Below are positions 1 through 8,897 of a stretch of 64,000 nt of DNA, piece by piece. Each line of letters starts with the position of its first letter. Position 1 is the first letter of the stretch. The notes under the pieces were generated by a model. It ran no database searches, was not told the origin of the DNA, and worked only from the letters and a program-made list of their open reading frames with translations. This DNA comes from Limisphaera sp026417315. GTDB taxonomy: Bacteria > Verrucomicrobiota > Verrucomicrobiia > Limisphaerales > Limisphaeraceae. The stretch covers positions 434,001 through 498,000 of the forward strand of contig NZ_JBMVQY010000001.1 in the NCBI RefSeq assembly GCF_049537125.1. Reading direction: 5' to 3'. The translations under genes were made by a program, and so were the position numbers.

Positions 1-252
1 CAAGAGCCCCTCGGCCGGTGCGACCGACCGGCACGGGGTCCACGGCGGTCGAGGCGGCCATGCAGGCAAAGGGGGCCGGGCTTTTCCGGGGTCAGAACGA
101 ACGTCGCGACCTGGGAAGCGCACCTCCCAGCTCTCGGAGTCGCGCTGGATTTCCGCATCCCCGCCCGGGATCGAAACCACGCATCTCTCGAGGGACCTGC
201 ATGGCCACCGAAGATCCGGCGGCAAATCACGCAGGGAGGCTCCTCGCAGGTT

Positions 253-1401
253 TCAAGGTCGGCAAGTGCCCGCGTCGGGCCGGTACGGGTCGGGATCCAC
301 ATGGATGGGCGGTGGATGGTAGGGCATTTGATGCGCTTCGGCGACGGCCGGATGAGTGACCCGGCCGGCCATGATGTTGATGCCCCTGAGGAGGCCGGGA
401 TGACGCTGACAGGCCTCCGGCAGTCCGAAATCCGCGATGGCTTCGACGTAACGGTACGTGACGTGTGTGAGCGCCTGGGTGGCCGTGCGGGCGTAGGCGG
501 CCGGCATGTTGGTGACACAGTAATGAATCACGCCCTCCTCCACGAACACGGGGTCGTCGTGCGTCGTGGGACGGGACGTCTCGGCACAGCCGCCCTGGTC
601 GATGGCAATATCCACCAGAACACTCCCCGGTCGCATGCGACGAAGCATGTCGCGTCGGATCAACCGCGGGGCCCGGGCGCCCGGCACCAGCACGGCCCCG
701 ATGAGGAGATCCACTGAAGGCAACAGGTCCATCAAATGCGCTTCGTTGGAGTAAAGCGTGTGCGCCGTATGCAGCGTGATGTCCAGGAAACGCATCCGCT
801 CCAAATCGACCTCGAGGATGGTCACGTCGGCCCCCAACCCTTGCGCCATGCGCGCCGCGTTGACGCCGGCCGTCCCGCCCCCGAGCACCACCACGCGACC
901 CGGCAGCACGCCGGGCACACCGCCGAGCAGGACGCCGCTGCCCCCGTGATGGCGGGCCAGGTAGTACCCGCCCACCAACACGGACATCCGTCCGGCGATC
1001 TCGCTCATCGGCTCCAACAGCGGCAATCGTCCGTGGAGCTCCACCGTCTCGTAGGCGATCGCGGTCACCCCGGAGCGCAGGAGAACCTCGGTGAGGGTGC
1101 GATCGGCCGCCAGATGCAGATAACAAAACAGGATCAGGTCCGGACGCAACAGGGGGTATTCCTCGGGCTGGGGCTCCTTGACTTTGACGAGCAGCCGGGC
1201 TTCGGCGTACACGGCCGAGGCTTCGGAGACCAGCACGGCGCCGGCTTGCTCGTATTCGGCGTTGGAGTACCCGGCGCCCACGCCGGCGTCCCGCTCCACC
1301 ACCACGCGATGTCCGCGCCGACACAACTGATAAGCCGCCGACGGGGACAGGGCCACCCGGTGTTCCTGCCGCTTGATTTCCTTGGGCACGCCAATGGTCA
1401 T
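253..1401 (-). CDS. ald: Alanine dehydrogenase
   Basis: NAD-dependent alanine dehydrogenase interconverts L-alanine and pyruvate plus ammonia in the cytosol. The 382-residue product begins MTIGVPKEIK and has the family's catalytic residues at their usual numbers: Arg15, Lys75 (LVKVKEP), His96 (YLHLAA) and an Asp at 268 (VDIAIDQGG). The Rossmann glycine motif VLGGGTAGVNAA lies near residues 172-183. Length is close to the usual ~370, with a short Pro-rich C-terminal extension. The open frame runs on upstream through the neighbouring gene, but homology starts at this ATG. That ATG overlaps the stop of the upstream membrane-protein gene (ATGA), so the two are probably translated together. Family assignment is very secure. 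Confidence 0.95.
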   Translation of the reverse strand: MTIGVPKEIKRQEHRVALSPSAAYQLCRRGHRVVVERDAGVGAGYSNAEYEQAGAVLVSEASAVYAEARLLVKVKEPQPEEYPLLRPDLILFCYLHLAADRTLTEVLLRSGVTAIAYETVELHGRLPLLEPMSEIAGRMSVLVGGYYLARHHGGSGVLLGGVPGVLPGRVVVLGGGTAGVNAARMAQGLGADVTILEVDLERMRFLDITLHTAHTLYSNEAHLMDLLPSVDLLIGAVLVPGARAPRLIRRDMLRRMRPGSVLVDIAIDQGGCAETSRPTTHDDPVFVEEGVIHYCVTNMPAAYARTATQALTHVTYRYVEAIADFGLPEACQRHPGLLRGINIMAGRVTHPAVAEAHQMPYHPPPIHVDPDPYRPDAGTCRP

Positions 1402-3227
1402 AAGGGAAAGCCGCGGTCGTCCTCCGGGATCGCCGCCGCGGAGCCCTGGGAGCCCGGCGGAACCCGGGCCGGACCGGGGTCTGGGGAATCGGCGGGCTGG
1501 GCCGTTTCGGCGCCGGTCGCCCCGCCGGGGACACCAGACCCCGAAAGCGGCGGCTGTTCGCCCCCTCCGGCCTGTGTCGGTGCGCCCGACCCGGCCTCTT
1601 GAGCCAGCTTCAGCGGAGGGACGATCCCCTGCGCAAGCACGGGCCGCGCGCCCAGGCGATGGACCAGTTCCCGCAGCGTAATGGCTGCGGCGGTTTGTTC
1701 CTCGGCGGCCTGAATCCGCTGATACTCGCCCCAGATCTCCCCGCCGGCCGGCTCCAAAGCGGGCGCCATGGGACTGCCGTTCTCCGTTCTCATGGCCAGC
1801 AGCACATCGTGCAGACTGATGGTTTCCAAGGGACGAGCCGGCACGTACGCGGGCTCGGGACCGGCCAGTTCCCACAACAATCCGGCCCTCTGCAGTTGTC
1901 CCAGGATCTCCCGGCAAAGGCGCGGCGGAACTCCGAGGCTTGCCGCCAGGCCGCTCACCGACGGAGGCGGCTCGCCGTTTTGAAAGGCCTGCCCCAAACA
2001 AGCCATCATGCGGAAGGCCAGAAACTCGCGGCCCCGCTGGTCGATCCGGCGGGAAAGTTGCTGCTGCAAATAGGCCTGACGATTCTGCCACGTGTAGGCC
2101 ACCTGCGCGCCCAACAGCAGGATCACCCACGCCACATAAAGTCCCACCATGAACACGGGTACCAACCCCAGACTGCCGTAGATTTTGAAATTGGTGACCA
2201 CGCGCGAAACGTACAACACGTTGAGCAGGTTGTTCAGGTGCCAACAGACCGCCGCCAGCAGTCCTCCGAGAAGGGCCGCGGACCACTCCACGCGCGTGTT
2301 GGGGACCAGTTTGTACAATCCGGCAAACACCAACCAAAGAAGCAAGACCGGCAGCGCCTGAAACACCAGTCCCCCGACCAGGGGCATGCGGGCCAACCAC
2401 GCACTCGTCGCCTCCCAATAGGGCCCCGAGCCCAGAGCAATGGCTCCAATCACCAGGAGCGGGCCCAGGGTCATGAACGACCAGTACAGAACCACCCGGA
2501 GAAACCAGGGCCGCCCCTGCGGAACGCCCCAGATGTCATTCATCGTGTTCTCCACCCGGGCCAGCAGCAGGATGGCCATGAGAACCAGCGCAATGCTCCC
2601 GGTCACACCCAGCTCGGCACTGCGGGTTTGATGGATGAACGCGCGGATGCGCTGGGCCACCGCACGGCGCAGATCCCGCATTTCCGACGTGGATGCCACG
2701 GGCACGGCCGTCCGGGCCGCCCCCGCATCGGCAACCGAAGAACCACCGACGGCCACCGGGTCACCGACGGCGGTCGCTCCCGCGGCGGGGGAGGTCGCAT
2801 CCGAGGGCTCCACACTCCCCACCAGTCCCGGCGCCCACAAGCCGGCATGCAACTGAGAAAACCACAGGCTGTACTGGGCGCTGGGGGGGAGATTCGTGGT
2901 CGGGGCCGGCGGAATCACGGCATGCACGAGCCGATCGACGAAGGCTTCAATGCTGGCCTCGCTTCGGCCCTTGAGCAGGCTGCTGGTTACGCCCAGCACC
3001 ACCGCCAAAAAAGGGACCAGCGACAACAGCGTGGCATACGACAAGGCCGCCGCCCGCACCGGCCCGCGATTCTCCAAAAACCCCCGCACCACCAGCACAC
3101 AGAACTGCGCCGTCCGCTCCCACCAGGCGCGCGTGTGAAATCCCGCGTCGGCTTCCCCGATCCATGTCTGACGCAGTCGGCCGGTCCAGGATTCGGTCGC
3201 GCTCCCTTCCTTTCCTCGGGCGTGCAC
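1398..3227 (-). CDS. YihY/UPF0761 family inner-membrane protein
   Basis: This 609-residue protein belongs to the YihY/BrkB family of multi-pass membrane proteins of uncertain function (once called ribonuclease BN in error). The family-like N-terminal segment RAAALSYATLLSLVPFL is followed by several strongly hydrophobic segments, including LYWSFMTLGPLLVIGAIAL and GLVPVFMVGLYVAWVIL. Inserted after the first helix is a long Ala/Pro/Thr-rich loop at roughly residues 115-170. After the membrane part comes a winged-helix-like region (EFLAFRMMACLGQAF), then a Gly/Pro-rich C-terminal tail of about 60 residues without visible domain. The start is a GTG with no clear ribosome site. Its stop codon overlaps the ald start by 4 bp. 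Why a YihY protein is coupled to alanine dehydrogenase is unknown. Confidence 0.85.
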   Translation of the reverse strand: MHARGKEGSATESWTGRLRQTWIGEADAGFHTRAWWERTAQFCVLVVRGFLENRGPVRAAALSYATLLSLVPFLAVVLGVTSSLLKGRSEASIEAFVDRLVHAVIPPAPTTNLPPSAQYSLWFSQLHAGLWAPGLVGSVEPSDATSPAAGATAVGDPVAVGGSSVADAGAARTAVPVASTSEMRDLRRAVAQRIRAFIHQTRSAELGVTGSIALVLMAILLLARVENTMNDIWGVPQGRPWFLRVVLYWSFMTLGPLLVIGAIALGSGPYWEATSAWLARMPLVGGLVFQALPVLLLWLVFAGLYKLVPNTRVEWSAALLGGLLAAVCWHLNNLLNVLYVSRVVTNFKIYGSLGLVPVFMVGLYVAWVILLLGAQVAYTWQNRQAYLQQQLSRRIDQRGREFLAFRMMACLGQAFQNGEPPPSVSGLAASLGVPPRLCREILGQLQRAGLLWELAGPEPAYVPARPLETISLHDVLLAMRTENGSPMAPALEPAGGEIWGEYQRIQAAEEQTAAAITLRELVHRLGARPVLAQGIVPPLKLAQEAGSGAPTQAGGGEQPPLSGSGVPGGATGAETAQPADSPDPGPARVPPGSQGSAAAIPEDDRGFPL

Positions 3228-3826
3228 GAGTTGACCCTAACAAACCCGAAAGCCCTGTCAACGAAGCCGGCCGAGCGCTGCGGACTCGGTGACAAGTCCT
3301 GTTGGCGATTTCCACGCGCAACGTCCCCCGAGCCTATAACCGCTGCCGAAGAGCTTCGCCCAACCCGGCAGCGCGGACCCAAGTCCACCCAGCGGGAGCC
3401 GGCCAGTGACCCCCGAGGCGGCAGAACAGGCTCACCCAAGGGGTCGGCTGCTTCATTCCCGGCCACACGCCGGCCAGGACGGTGCGCGCCCCGCGCTTCG
3501 AGCCGTCGAAGGGCTGATTCGACAGCCGGCCGCGGACCGGCCGGAAAGCCTCCGCCAGTCCACCCTCAAAACCAACGAATCCGCGCGGGCAGGTAAGAAA
3601 CCACCGGAGCGAATGCAGCATCGCGCCCATTCATCGCAACGATCCTCGGCCGCAACCGATCCCCAGGTTTTCCGTTCTTCGAAACCCGCGTCGAGAAGTG
3701 GCCGACCGGGCACCCGTGGATCCCACTTGCCTTGCCGGGGATGCCCGGTACAGTGCGCGCCGAAACTCTGGATAACCGTCGCCGGGCGTTCCAACCGTTG
3801 CCGGGCGTTCCCGCTTCGCAAGGCCG
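3228..3826. other. Intergenic region without a supported gene
   Basis: About 600 bp lie between the divergent YihY-type gene and the ComF-type gene. Open frames here have no recognisable domain and look like chance GC-rich frames. The region should hold both promoters, but I see no convincing sigma-70 pair, tRNA or terminator. Confidence 0.5.
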
Positions 3827-4585
3827 ATGTGGAGCCAGAAACCAGGGGCGACATGGAGAAGGTGGCAGCGGTATTGGGAAGCCCTGCTGGGTCTGGTGTA
3901 TCCGCCCGTTTGCCAGGTCTGTCGGCAGGAGCCAGCCGGGCCCGGCCGGGGTTACGTGGGCCGACGCTGCTGTCAGCAGGTGCGGTGGCTCCGGCCGCCC
4001 TGGTGTGCAAAGTGTGGGCTGCCCATCCCGGGAGAGGCCACCGTTCCCTTTGAATGTGCCAACTGTCGGGAGCTGGCTCTCCACTTTCGCTATGCGCGGG
4101 CGGCCGTCGCCGCCGACGGCGTGGTCCTGGAAGTGATCCATCGATACAAGTATCAGGAAGCCCTGTGGTTCGAGCCATTCCTGGCCCGACTGCTGGTGCG
4201 GGCCGCAGCCGGTCCGGTGCAAAGAGAGGGTTGGAACGCCATTGTGCCGGTTCCGTTGCACCCGGTGCGGCAGCGGGAACGCGGGTTCAACCAGGCGCAT
4301 CGGCTGGCGCAGTGGCTGGGTCGGGCCACAGGGTTGCCCGTCGAATCCGGCTGGCTGGAACGCAGCAAACCCACCTCGACCCAAACCGTGTTGAGTCGGG
4401 ACGAACGGCAACGGAACGTCCGGGAGGCCTTTCGCGTGCGACGCGGCGCCGTCGTGTCGGGTCGCCGCATCATCCTGGTGGATGATGTGTTGACCACCGG
4501 AGCCACGACCAGCGCCTGCGCCCTGGCGCTCCGGAGGGCCGGGGCGGCAGAGGTCTGTGTTTGGACGGTTGCACGCGGGCTGTAA
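3827..4585 (+). CDS. ComF family phosphoribosyltransferase-like protein
   Basis: The 252-residue protein has the ComF layout: an N-terminal zinc-finger region with Cys pairs at 29/32, 60/63 and 77/80, then a type I phosphoribosyltransferase domain. The PRPP-binding loop is IILVDDVLTTGATT at about residues 215-228. In naturally competent bacteria ComF supports DNA uptake and transformation, probably at the cytoplasmic side, and many non-competent bacteria also keep it. The central motif VPVPLHPVRQRERGFNQA is highly typical of the family. The next gene, accD, starts 64 bp after the stop and a promoter-like pair overlaps the 3' end, so the two need not be one operon. Confidence 0.9.
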   Translation: MWSQKPGATWRRWQRYWEALLGLVYPPVCQVCRQEPAGPGRGYVGRRCCQQVRWLRPPWCAKCGLPIPGEATVPFECANCRELALHFRYARAAVAADGVVLEVIHRYKYQEALWFEPFLARLLVRAAAGPVQREGWNAIVPVPLHPVRQRERGFNQAHRLAQWLGRATGLPVESGWLERSKPTSTQTVLSRDERQRNVREAFRVRRGAVVSGRRIILVDDVLTTGATTSACALALRRAGAAEVCVWTVARGL

Positions 4586-4596
4586 TCCGCTAGAAT
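4569..4596 (+). promoter_or_regulatory. Candidate sigma-70 promoter of accD
   Basis: TTGCAC at 4569-4574 and TAGAAT at 4591-4596 are separated by 16 bp and lie about 50 bp before the accD ATG. The -10 box matches consensus at 5 of 6 positions, but the -35 box is weak. Prediction from sequence only. Confidence 0.4.
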
Positions 4597-4649
4597 GGTC
4601 CCGATTGCAGCGGCGCAACGTTGTGTCAACATCCAAACGAAAATCGCCC

Positions 4650-5603
4650 ATGGCGACGACCAGTTTCACGCGCAAGCCCGTGGGGCCGGAACCCAAGGAT
4701 GCGGTTCCCCAGGCGTCTTCCCCCAATGGGGACCCCGGGACCACCTTCGTGCGGAAGCCCAAGTTGGCCAGCAAGGGACGCAAACGCGACATCCCGGAAG
4801 GGTTGTGGACCAAGTGTCCCAAGTGCCAGGCCATGGTCTTCGACAAGGAACTCGATGAGAACCTGAAGGTGTGTCCCAAATGCGGGCATCATTTCCAGAT
4901 GAGCGCGCGGGAACGCATCCATTCGCTGGTGGAGACCTGCACATTCGAGGAGATGGACGCCGATTTGGCCAGCGTGGACGTCCTCGGATTCACGGGAACC
5001 GCCAGCTACACCGCCAAGCTGGAGGAATACCAGCGCGCCACGGGACTGAAAGATGCGGTGGTCACGGGTCTCTGCCGGATTGGCCCGCATTTTTGCGGGC
5101 TGGGCGTGATGGACTTTGGATTCCTGGGCGGGTCGATGGGTTCCGTGGTGGGCGAAAAACTCACCCGTTTGATCGAAGTTTGCACGGATCGTGAGCTGCC
5201 CCTGATCATCGTCTCCAGCAGCGGCGGGGCCCGGATGTACGAGGGACTCTTCAGCCTGATGCAAATGGCCAAGACCTGCGGGGCGCTGGCCTACCATGCC
5301 CGCGCCGGCCTGCCGTTCATCAGCGTTCTGACCCACCCCACCACCGCCGGCGTGATGGCCAGCTTCGCCACTGTGGGCGATCTGATCCTGGCCGAACCCG
5401 GCGCGATGATCGGGTTTGCCGGGCCGCGCGTGATCAAGGACACCACGCAAAGCGAATTGCCCCCGGGCTTCCAGACGGCAGAGTTCCTCCTGGAACACGG
5501 ACTGATCGACGCCATCGTGCCCCGTCCCCAACTGCGCTCGCGCCTCATCACCTATTTGAACTACCTGACCGCCTCGCGCCGTTCCGCCCCGGCCGCGGCC
5601 TGA
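4650..5603 (+). CDS. accD: Acetyl-CoA carboxylase carboxyltransferase subunit beta
   Basis: AccD forms the carboxyltransferase of acetyl-CoA carboxylase with AccA, making malonyl-CoA for fatty acid synthesis. The 317-residue product has the diagnostic N-terminal four-Cys zinc ribbon (Cys56, 59, 75, 78). The crotonase-type carboxyltransferase core follows, with VSSSGGARMYEGLFSLMQMA and PGAMIGFAGPRVI. I chose the ATG at 4650, which gives MATTSFTRKP; the open frame extends 31 codons upstream into comF but that part has no family similarity. The roughly 50-residue region before the zinc ribbon is longer than in many AccD proteins. No accA is in the window. Confidence 0.95.
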   Translation: MATTSFTRKPVGPEPKDAVPQASSPNGDPGTTFVRKPKLASKGRKRDIPEGLWTKCPKCQAMVFDKELDENLKVCPKCGHHFQMSARERIHSLVETCTFEEMDADLASVDVLGFTGTASYTAKLEEYQRATGLKDAVVTGLCRIGPHFCGLGVMDFGFLGGSMGSVVGEKLTRLIEVCTDRELPLIIVSSSGGARMYEGLFSLMQMAKTCGALAYHARAGLPFISVLTHPTTAGVMASFATVGDLILAEPGAMIGFAGPRVIKDTTQSELPPGFQTAEFLLEHGLIDAIVPRPQLRSRLITYLNYLTASRRSAPAAA

Positions 5604-5633
5604 GCCGGCCGTCCGGCGCCGCCACCCCATTGC

Positions 5634-6815
5634 ATGTACTACCGCCGCTTTGGTCGTACGGGCCTGCAGATGCCGGTGTTCTCCTGCGGCGGGATGCGCT
5701 TCCAGCACGCCTGGAAGGATGTCGATCCGCTGCAGATTCCCCGTGACAACCAGGAGAACCTGGAGGCGTGTGTGTGGCGGGCGTACGAGCTGGGCATCTA
5801 CCATTTCGAAACCGCCCGCGGCTACGGCACTTCGGAACTGCAGTTGGGCCGCGTGTTGCCGCAACTGCCCCGCGACCGGATCCTGGTGCAAACCAAGGTG
5901 GCCCCCCAACCCTCGGCGCGGGCCTTCCTGCGGGAGTTCGAGACTTCGCTCCGGAATCTGCGCTTGGAATACGTGGATCTGCTGGCCATTCACGGGATCA
6001 ACAACCGGGAGTTGCTCGACCAAACCCTCCGGCCGGGCGGTTGTCTGGCCGCTGCCCGTCAGTTGCAGCGAGAGGGCCGCGTGCGGTTTGTGGGCTTCTC
6101 CACCCACGCCCCCACGGGCCTGATCGTGGAGGCCATTCAGACCGGGGAGTTCGACTACGTCAACCTGCACTGGTACTTCGTCAATCCGTTGACCTGGCCG
6201 GCGGTGCGCGCGGCGGCCGAACGAGACCTGGGGGTTTTCATCATCAGTCCCAACGACAAAGGCGGCAGGCTGTACGAGGCTTCCGATCGCATGCGCGCCC
6301 TCTGCGCGCCGTTGACCCCCATGCAGTTCAACGACCTTTACTGTCTGGCGCGGCCCGAGGTGCACACCCTCAGTTGTGGCGTGGCGCGGCCGGGCGATTT
6401 CGACGAACACGTCCAGGCCCTGCAACACTACGAACGAATCCGGGAAGTGGTGGCCCCGATCGAAGCTCGGATCCGCGCCGCCATGAAGGCGGAGTTGGGC
6501 GCCGACTGGTGCGCGCGCTGGTTCGAGGGCCTGCCCGAATACACGGAAGTACCCGGCCAGATCAATGTGCTCGAAATCCTGCGGCTCTGGACCTATGCCA
6601 GGCCGCTCGGATTGCTCGCCTGGGCACGCATGCGTTACAACCTGCTGGGACAGGCCGATCACTGGTTTCCCGGAAACAATGCCGCGCAGCTGGACGAGGT
6701 CGCACTGCGCGAATGCCTGCGGGACAGCCCGTTCGCCGACCGCATCCCCGGGATTTTGCGCGAAGCCCACGCCCTGTTCTACGAGAAGCCCGCCCGGCGC
6801 CTCAGCCGCGCCTGA
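5634..6815 (+). CDS. Aldo/keto reductase family oxidoreductase
   Basis: This 393-residue protein starts MYYRRFGRTGLQMPVFSCGG, a typical aldo/keto reductase (TIM barrel, NADPH-dependent) opening. Catalytic tetrad equivalents are visible: Tyr in RGYGTSE, Lys in VQTKVAP and His in LLAIHGIN. The usual Asp of the first motif is replaced by Glu (HFETARGYG). The C-terminal part contains LSCGVARPGDFDEH and a further ~100-residue helical extension, as in the larger subfamily that often carries iron-sulfur or unknown C-terminal regions; no ferredoxin Cys cluster is seen here. It begins 30 bp after accD and may be co-transcribed. The substrate cannot be told from sequence. Confidence 0.88.
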   Translation: MYYRRFGRTGLQMPVFSCGGMRFQHAWKDVDPLQIPRDNQENLEACVWRAYELGIYHFETARGYGTSELQLGRVLPQLPRDRILVQTKVAPQPSARAFLREFETSLRNLRLEYVDLLAIHGINNRELLDQTLRPGGCLAAARQLQREGRVRFVGFSTHAPTGLIVEAIQTGEFDYVNLHWYFVNPLTWPAVRAAAERDLGVFIISPNDKGGRLYEASDRMRALCAPLTPMQFNDLYCLARPEVHTLSCGVARPGDFDEHVQALQHYERIREVVAPIEARIRAAMKAELGADWCARWFEGLPEYTEVPGQINVLEILRLWTYARPLGLLAWARMRYNLLGQADHWFPGNNAAQLDEVALRECLRDSPFADRIPGILREAHALFYEKPARRLSRA

Positions 6816-6856
6816 GCGGATCGGCCGACTCCCTCCGTCGCCGATGCGACGCCGGA

Positions 6857-6884
6857 TTGAATTCCTGCCACGGCTTTCTATAGT
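6857..6884 (+). promoter_or_regulatory. Candidate sigma-70 promoter of speA
   Basis: TTGAAT (6857-6862) and TATAGT (6879-6884) are separated by 16 bp. The implied transcription start near 6891 lies downstream of an alternative in-frame ATG at 6887, which supports the ATG at 6908 as the true speA start. Confidence 0.5.
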
Positions 6885-6907
6885 GCGTGCCGTTCGGAAC
6901 AAACAAC

Positions 6908-8863
6908 ATGAGCCAACCGACCGATGAGAGGCAGCCCTGGGACATCGCCCGGGCCCGGGAGCTGTACCACATAGACCGTTGGGGGGCGAAGTACTTCGAC
7001 ATCAACGAGGAGGGGCACGTCATCGTGCGTCCCTTGCAGGAGGCAGGGGCCGCCGTGGACCTCACCGACGTGGTGGAAGAGGCGCGCGGACGCGGCCTGA
7101 AGTTTCCCCTGCTCATCCGCTTTCAGGACATCCTGCGCCACCGCGTCGAGGCCATCAACAAGGCCTTCCAACAGTCCATTCAGGAGTTCAATTACCAGGG
7201 CCGCTACCGGGGGGTCTTCCCGGTGAAGGTCAACCAGCTCCGGGAGGTCGTGGAGGAAATCCTGGATGCCGGGCGGCCGTACGACTTCGGCCTGGAAGTG
7301 GGCAGCAAACCCGAGCTGTATGCGGGCCTGGCGCTCCAGCCGGCCGTTGGCAGCCTGATCGTCTGCAACGGCTACAAGGACGCCGGGTTCATCCGCATGG
7401 CCCTGCTGGGTACCAAGCTCGGCAAAACCGTCATCCTGGTCGTGGAAAAACTGGAGGAACTCCGTCACATCATCGCCCAGTCCCGCCAGACCGGCGTCGA
7501 ACCCATCATCGGCCTGCGGGTGCGCCTGGTGACCAAGGGCTCCGGACGCTGGGCCGGCAGCGGCGGCGAAGACGCCAAGTTCGGCCTCAGCACGGCCGAG
7601 ATTCTCGCCGCCTGCGAAATCCTGCGCTCGGAGAACCTGGCGCATTGCTTCCGGCTGCTGCACTTCCACATCGGCTCGCAAGTCACGGACATCCTGACCA
7701 TCAAGCGAGCCGTGCAGGAGGCGGCCCGGTTCTACGCCAAACTCCGCAAAATGGGGTTCCCGCTGCAATACCTGGATGTCGGCGGCGGCCTCGGGGTCGA
7801 TTACGACGGCAGCCGCTCCACCTTCGAAAGTTCCACCAACTACACGCTCCAGGAGTATACGAACGACGTCGTCTACTACATCGCCGATGTCTGCGACGCC
7901 GAGGGCGTGCCGCATCCGGACATCATCAGCGAAAGCGGCCGCGCCATCGTGGCCCATCACAGTGTGCTGGTGGTGGAGGTTTTCGGAGCCATCGAAAAAT
8001 GCCCGCCCGAGGCGCGGTTCGAATACGGCGAGCAGGAACATCCCCTGGTGCGCGAGCTGCTCGACATCCGACGCAACCTCGACCGGCTCAACAAACTCGA
8101 AGCCTACCACGACGCCCAGGAGCGCCGCGAGGACGCGCACCACATGTTCATCCTCGGATTGATGGACCTGCCGGACAAGGCCAAGATCGAAACGCTCTAC
8201 TGGGAGATCAGCCGCGCCGTCGTGGCCCACTACAAGGGCCGCCCTCACGTGCCCGAGGAAATCCGCCGACTGGAAGACAGCCTCAGCGACCAGTACCTGT
8301 GCAACTTCTCCGTGTTCCAGTCACTCCTGGATCATTGGGCCCTGGGCCATCTTTTCCCCATCATGCCCATCAGCCGCCTCAACGAACGGCCCACGCGCGA
8401 AGCCACCCTGGTGGACATCACCTGCGATTCCGACGGCCAGGTCAAACAGTTCATCGATCTGGAGGACGTGCGCGACACGCTGCCCTTGCACGCCCTGCAG
8501 CGACGCAACGGACCCAACGGCAGCCCGGGCGCGGTCGAGCCCTATTACCTGGGCTTCTTCCTCATGGGAGCCTACCAGGACATCATGGGCGACCTGCACA
8601 ACCTCTTCGGTCGGGTCAACGAAGTGCATGTCTTCCTGGATCCGGATGAACCCGCCGGCTACTACATCGAGGAAATCATCGAAGGAACCACCATCGTCCA
8701 GTCCCTGGCCTCCGTCCAGTACGACGAAAACGAGCTGAAGCGGCAGATGAAGGCGCAAGTGGACGAGGCCATCCGCTCCGACCGCATGAAACCCTCCGAG
8801 GCGATGCGGTTGTTGGACGAATACGAGCGCGGCCTGCGCGAGTACACGTACCTCTCCTTCTGA
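6908..8863 (+). CDS. speA: Biosynthetic arginine decarboxylase
   Basis: SpeA converts L-arginine to agmatine, the first step of the agmatine route to putrescine and other polyamines, in the cytosol or periplasm. The 651-residue product has the fold-III PLP barrel. The Schiff-base Lys is at about residue 107 (GVFPVKVNQ). Phosphate-binding and substrate motifs include LLHFHIGSQ and YLDVGGGLGVDYDG. The insert and C-terminal domain are typical of the ~630-660-residue biosynthetic enzymes. I chose ATG 6908 over the in-frame ATG at 6887 because the best promoter would start transcription between them. No agmatinase or agmatine deiminase gene is nearby. Confidence 0.95.
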   Translation: MSQPTDERQPWDIARARELYHIDRWGAKYFDINEEGHVIVRPLQEAGAAVDLTDVVEEARGRGLKFPLLIRFQDILRHRVEAINKAFQQSIQEFNYQGRYRGVFPVKVNQLREVVEEILDAGRPYDFGLEVGSKPELYAGLALQPAVGSLIVCNGYKDAGFIRMALLGTKLGKTVILVVEKLEELRHIIAQSRQTGVEPIIGLRVRLVTKGSGRWAGSGGEDAKFGLSTAEILAACEILRSENLAHCFRLLHFHIGSQVTDILTIKRAVQEAARFYAKLRKMGFPLQYLDVGGGLGVDYDGSRSTFESSTNYTLQEYTNDVVYYIADVCDAEGVPHPDIISESGRAIVAHHSVLVVEVFGAIEKCPPEARFEYGEQEHPLVRELLDIRRNLDRLNKLEAYHDAQERREDAHHMFILGLMDLPDKAKIETLYWEISRAVVAHYKGRPHVPEEIRRLEDSLSDQYLCNFSVFQSLLDHWALGHLFPIMPISRLNERPTREATLVDITCDSDGQVKQFIDLEDVRDTLPLHALQRRNGPNGSPGAVEPYYLGFFLMGAYQDIMGDLHNLFGRVNEVHVFLDPDEPAGYYIEEIIEGTTIVQSLASVQYDENELKRQMKAQVDEAIRSDRMKPSEAMRLLDEYERGLREYTYLSF

Positions 8864-8897
8864 GGAGCTCACGCGCCGCTTCGGCGGATGCCGGACC

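Noticed and set aside
18..359. A 113-codon plus-strand open frame at the left end
   Set aside because: No domain, no ribosome site, and it overlaps the 3' end of ald on the other strand; the first 252 bp hold nothing I can support.
4626..6902. A 758-codon minus-strand open frame opposite accD and the aldo/keto reductase
   Set aside because: Shadow frame of high-GC DNA; both plus-strand genes are well supported.
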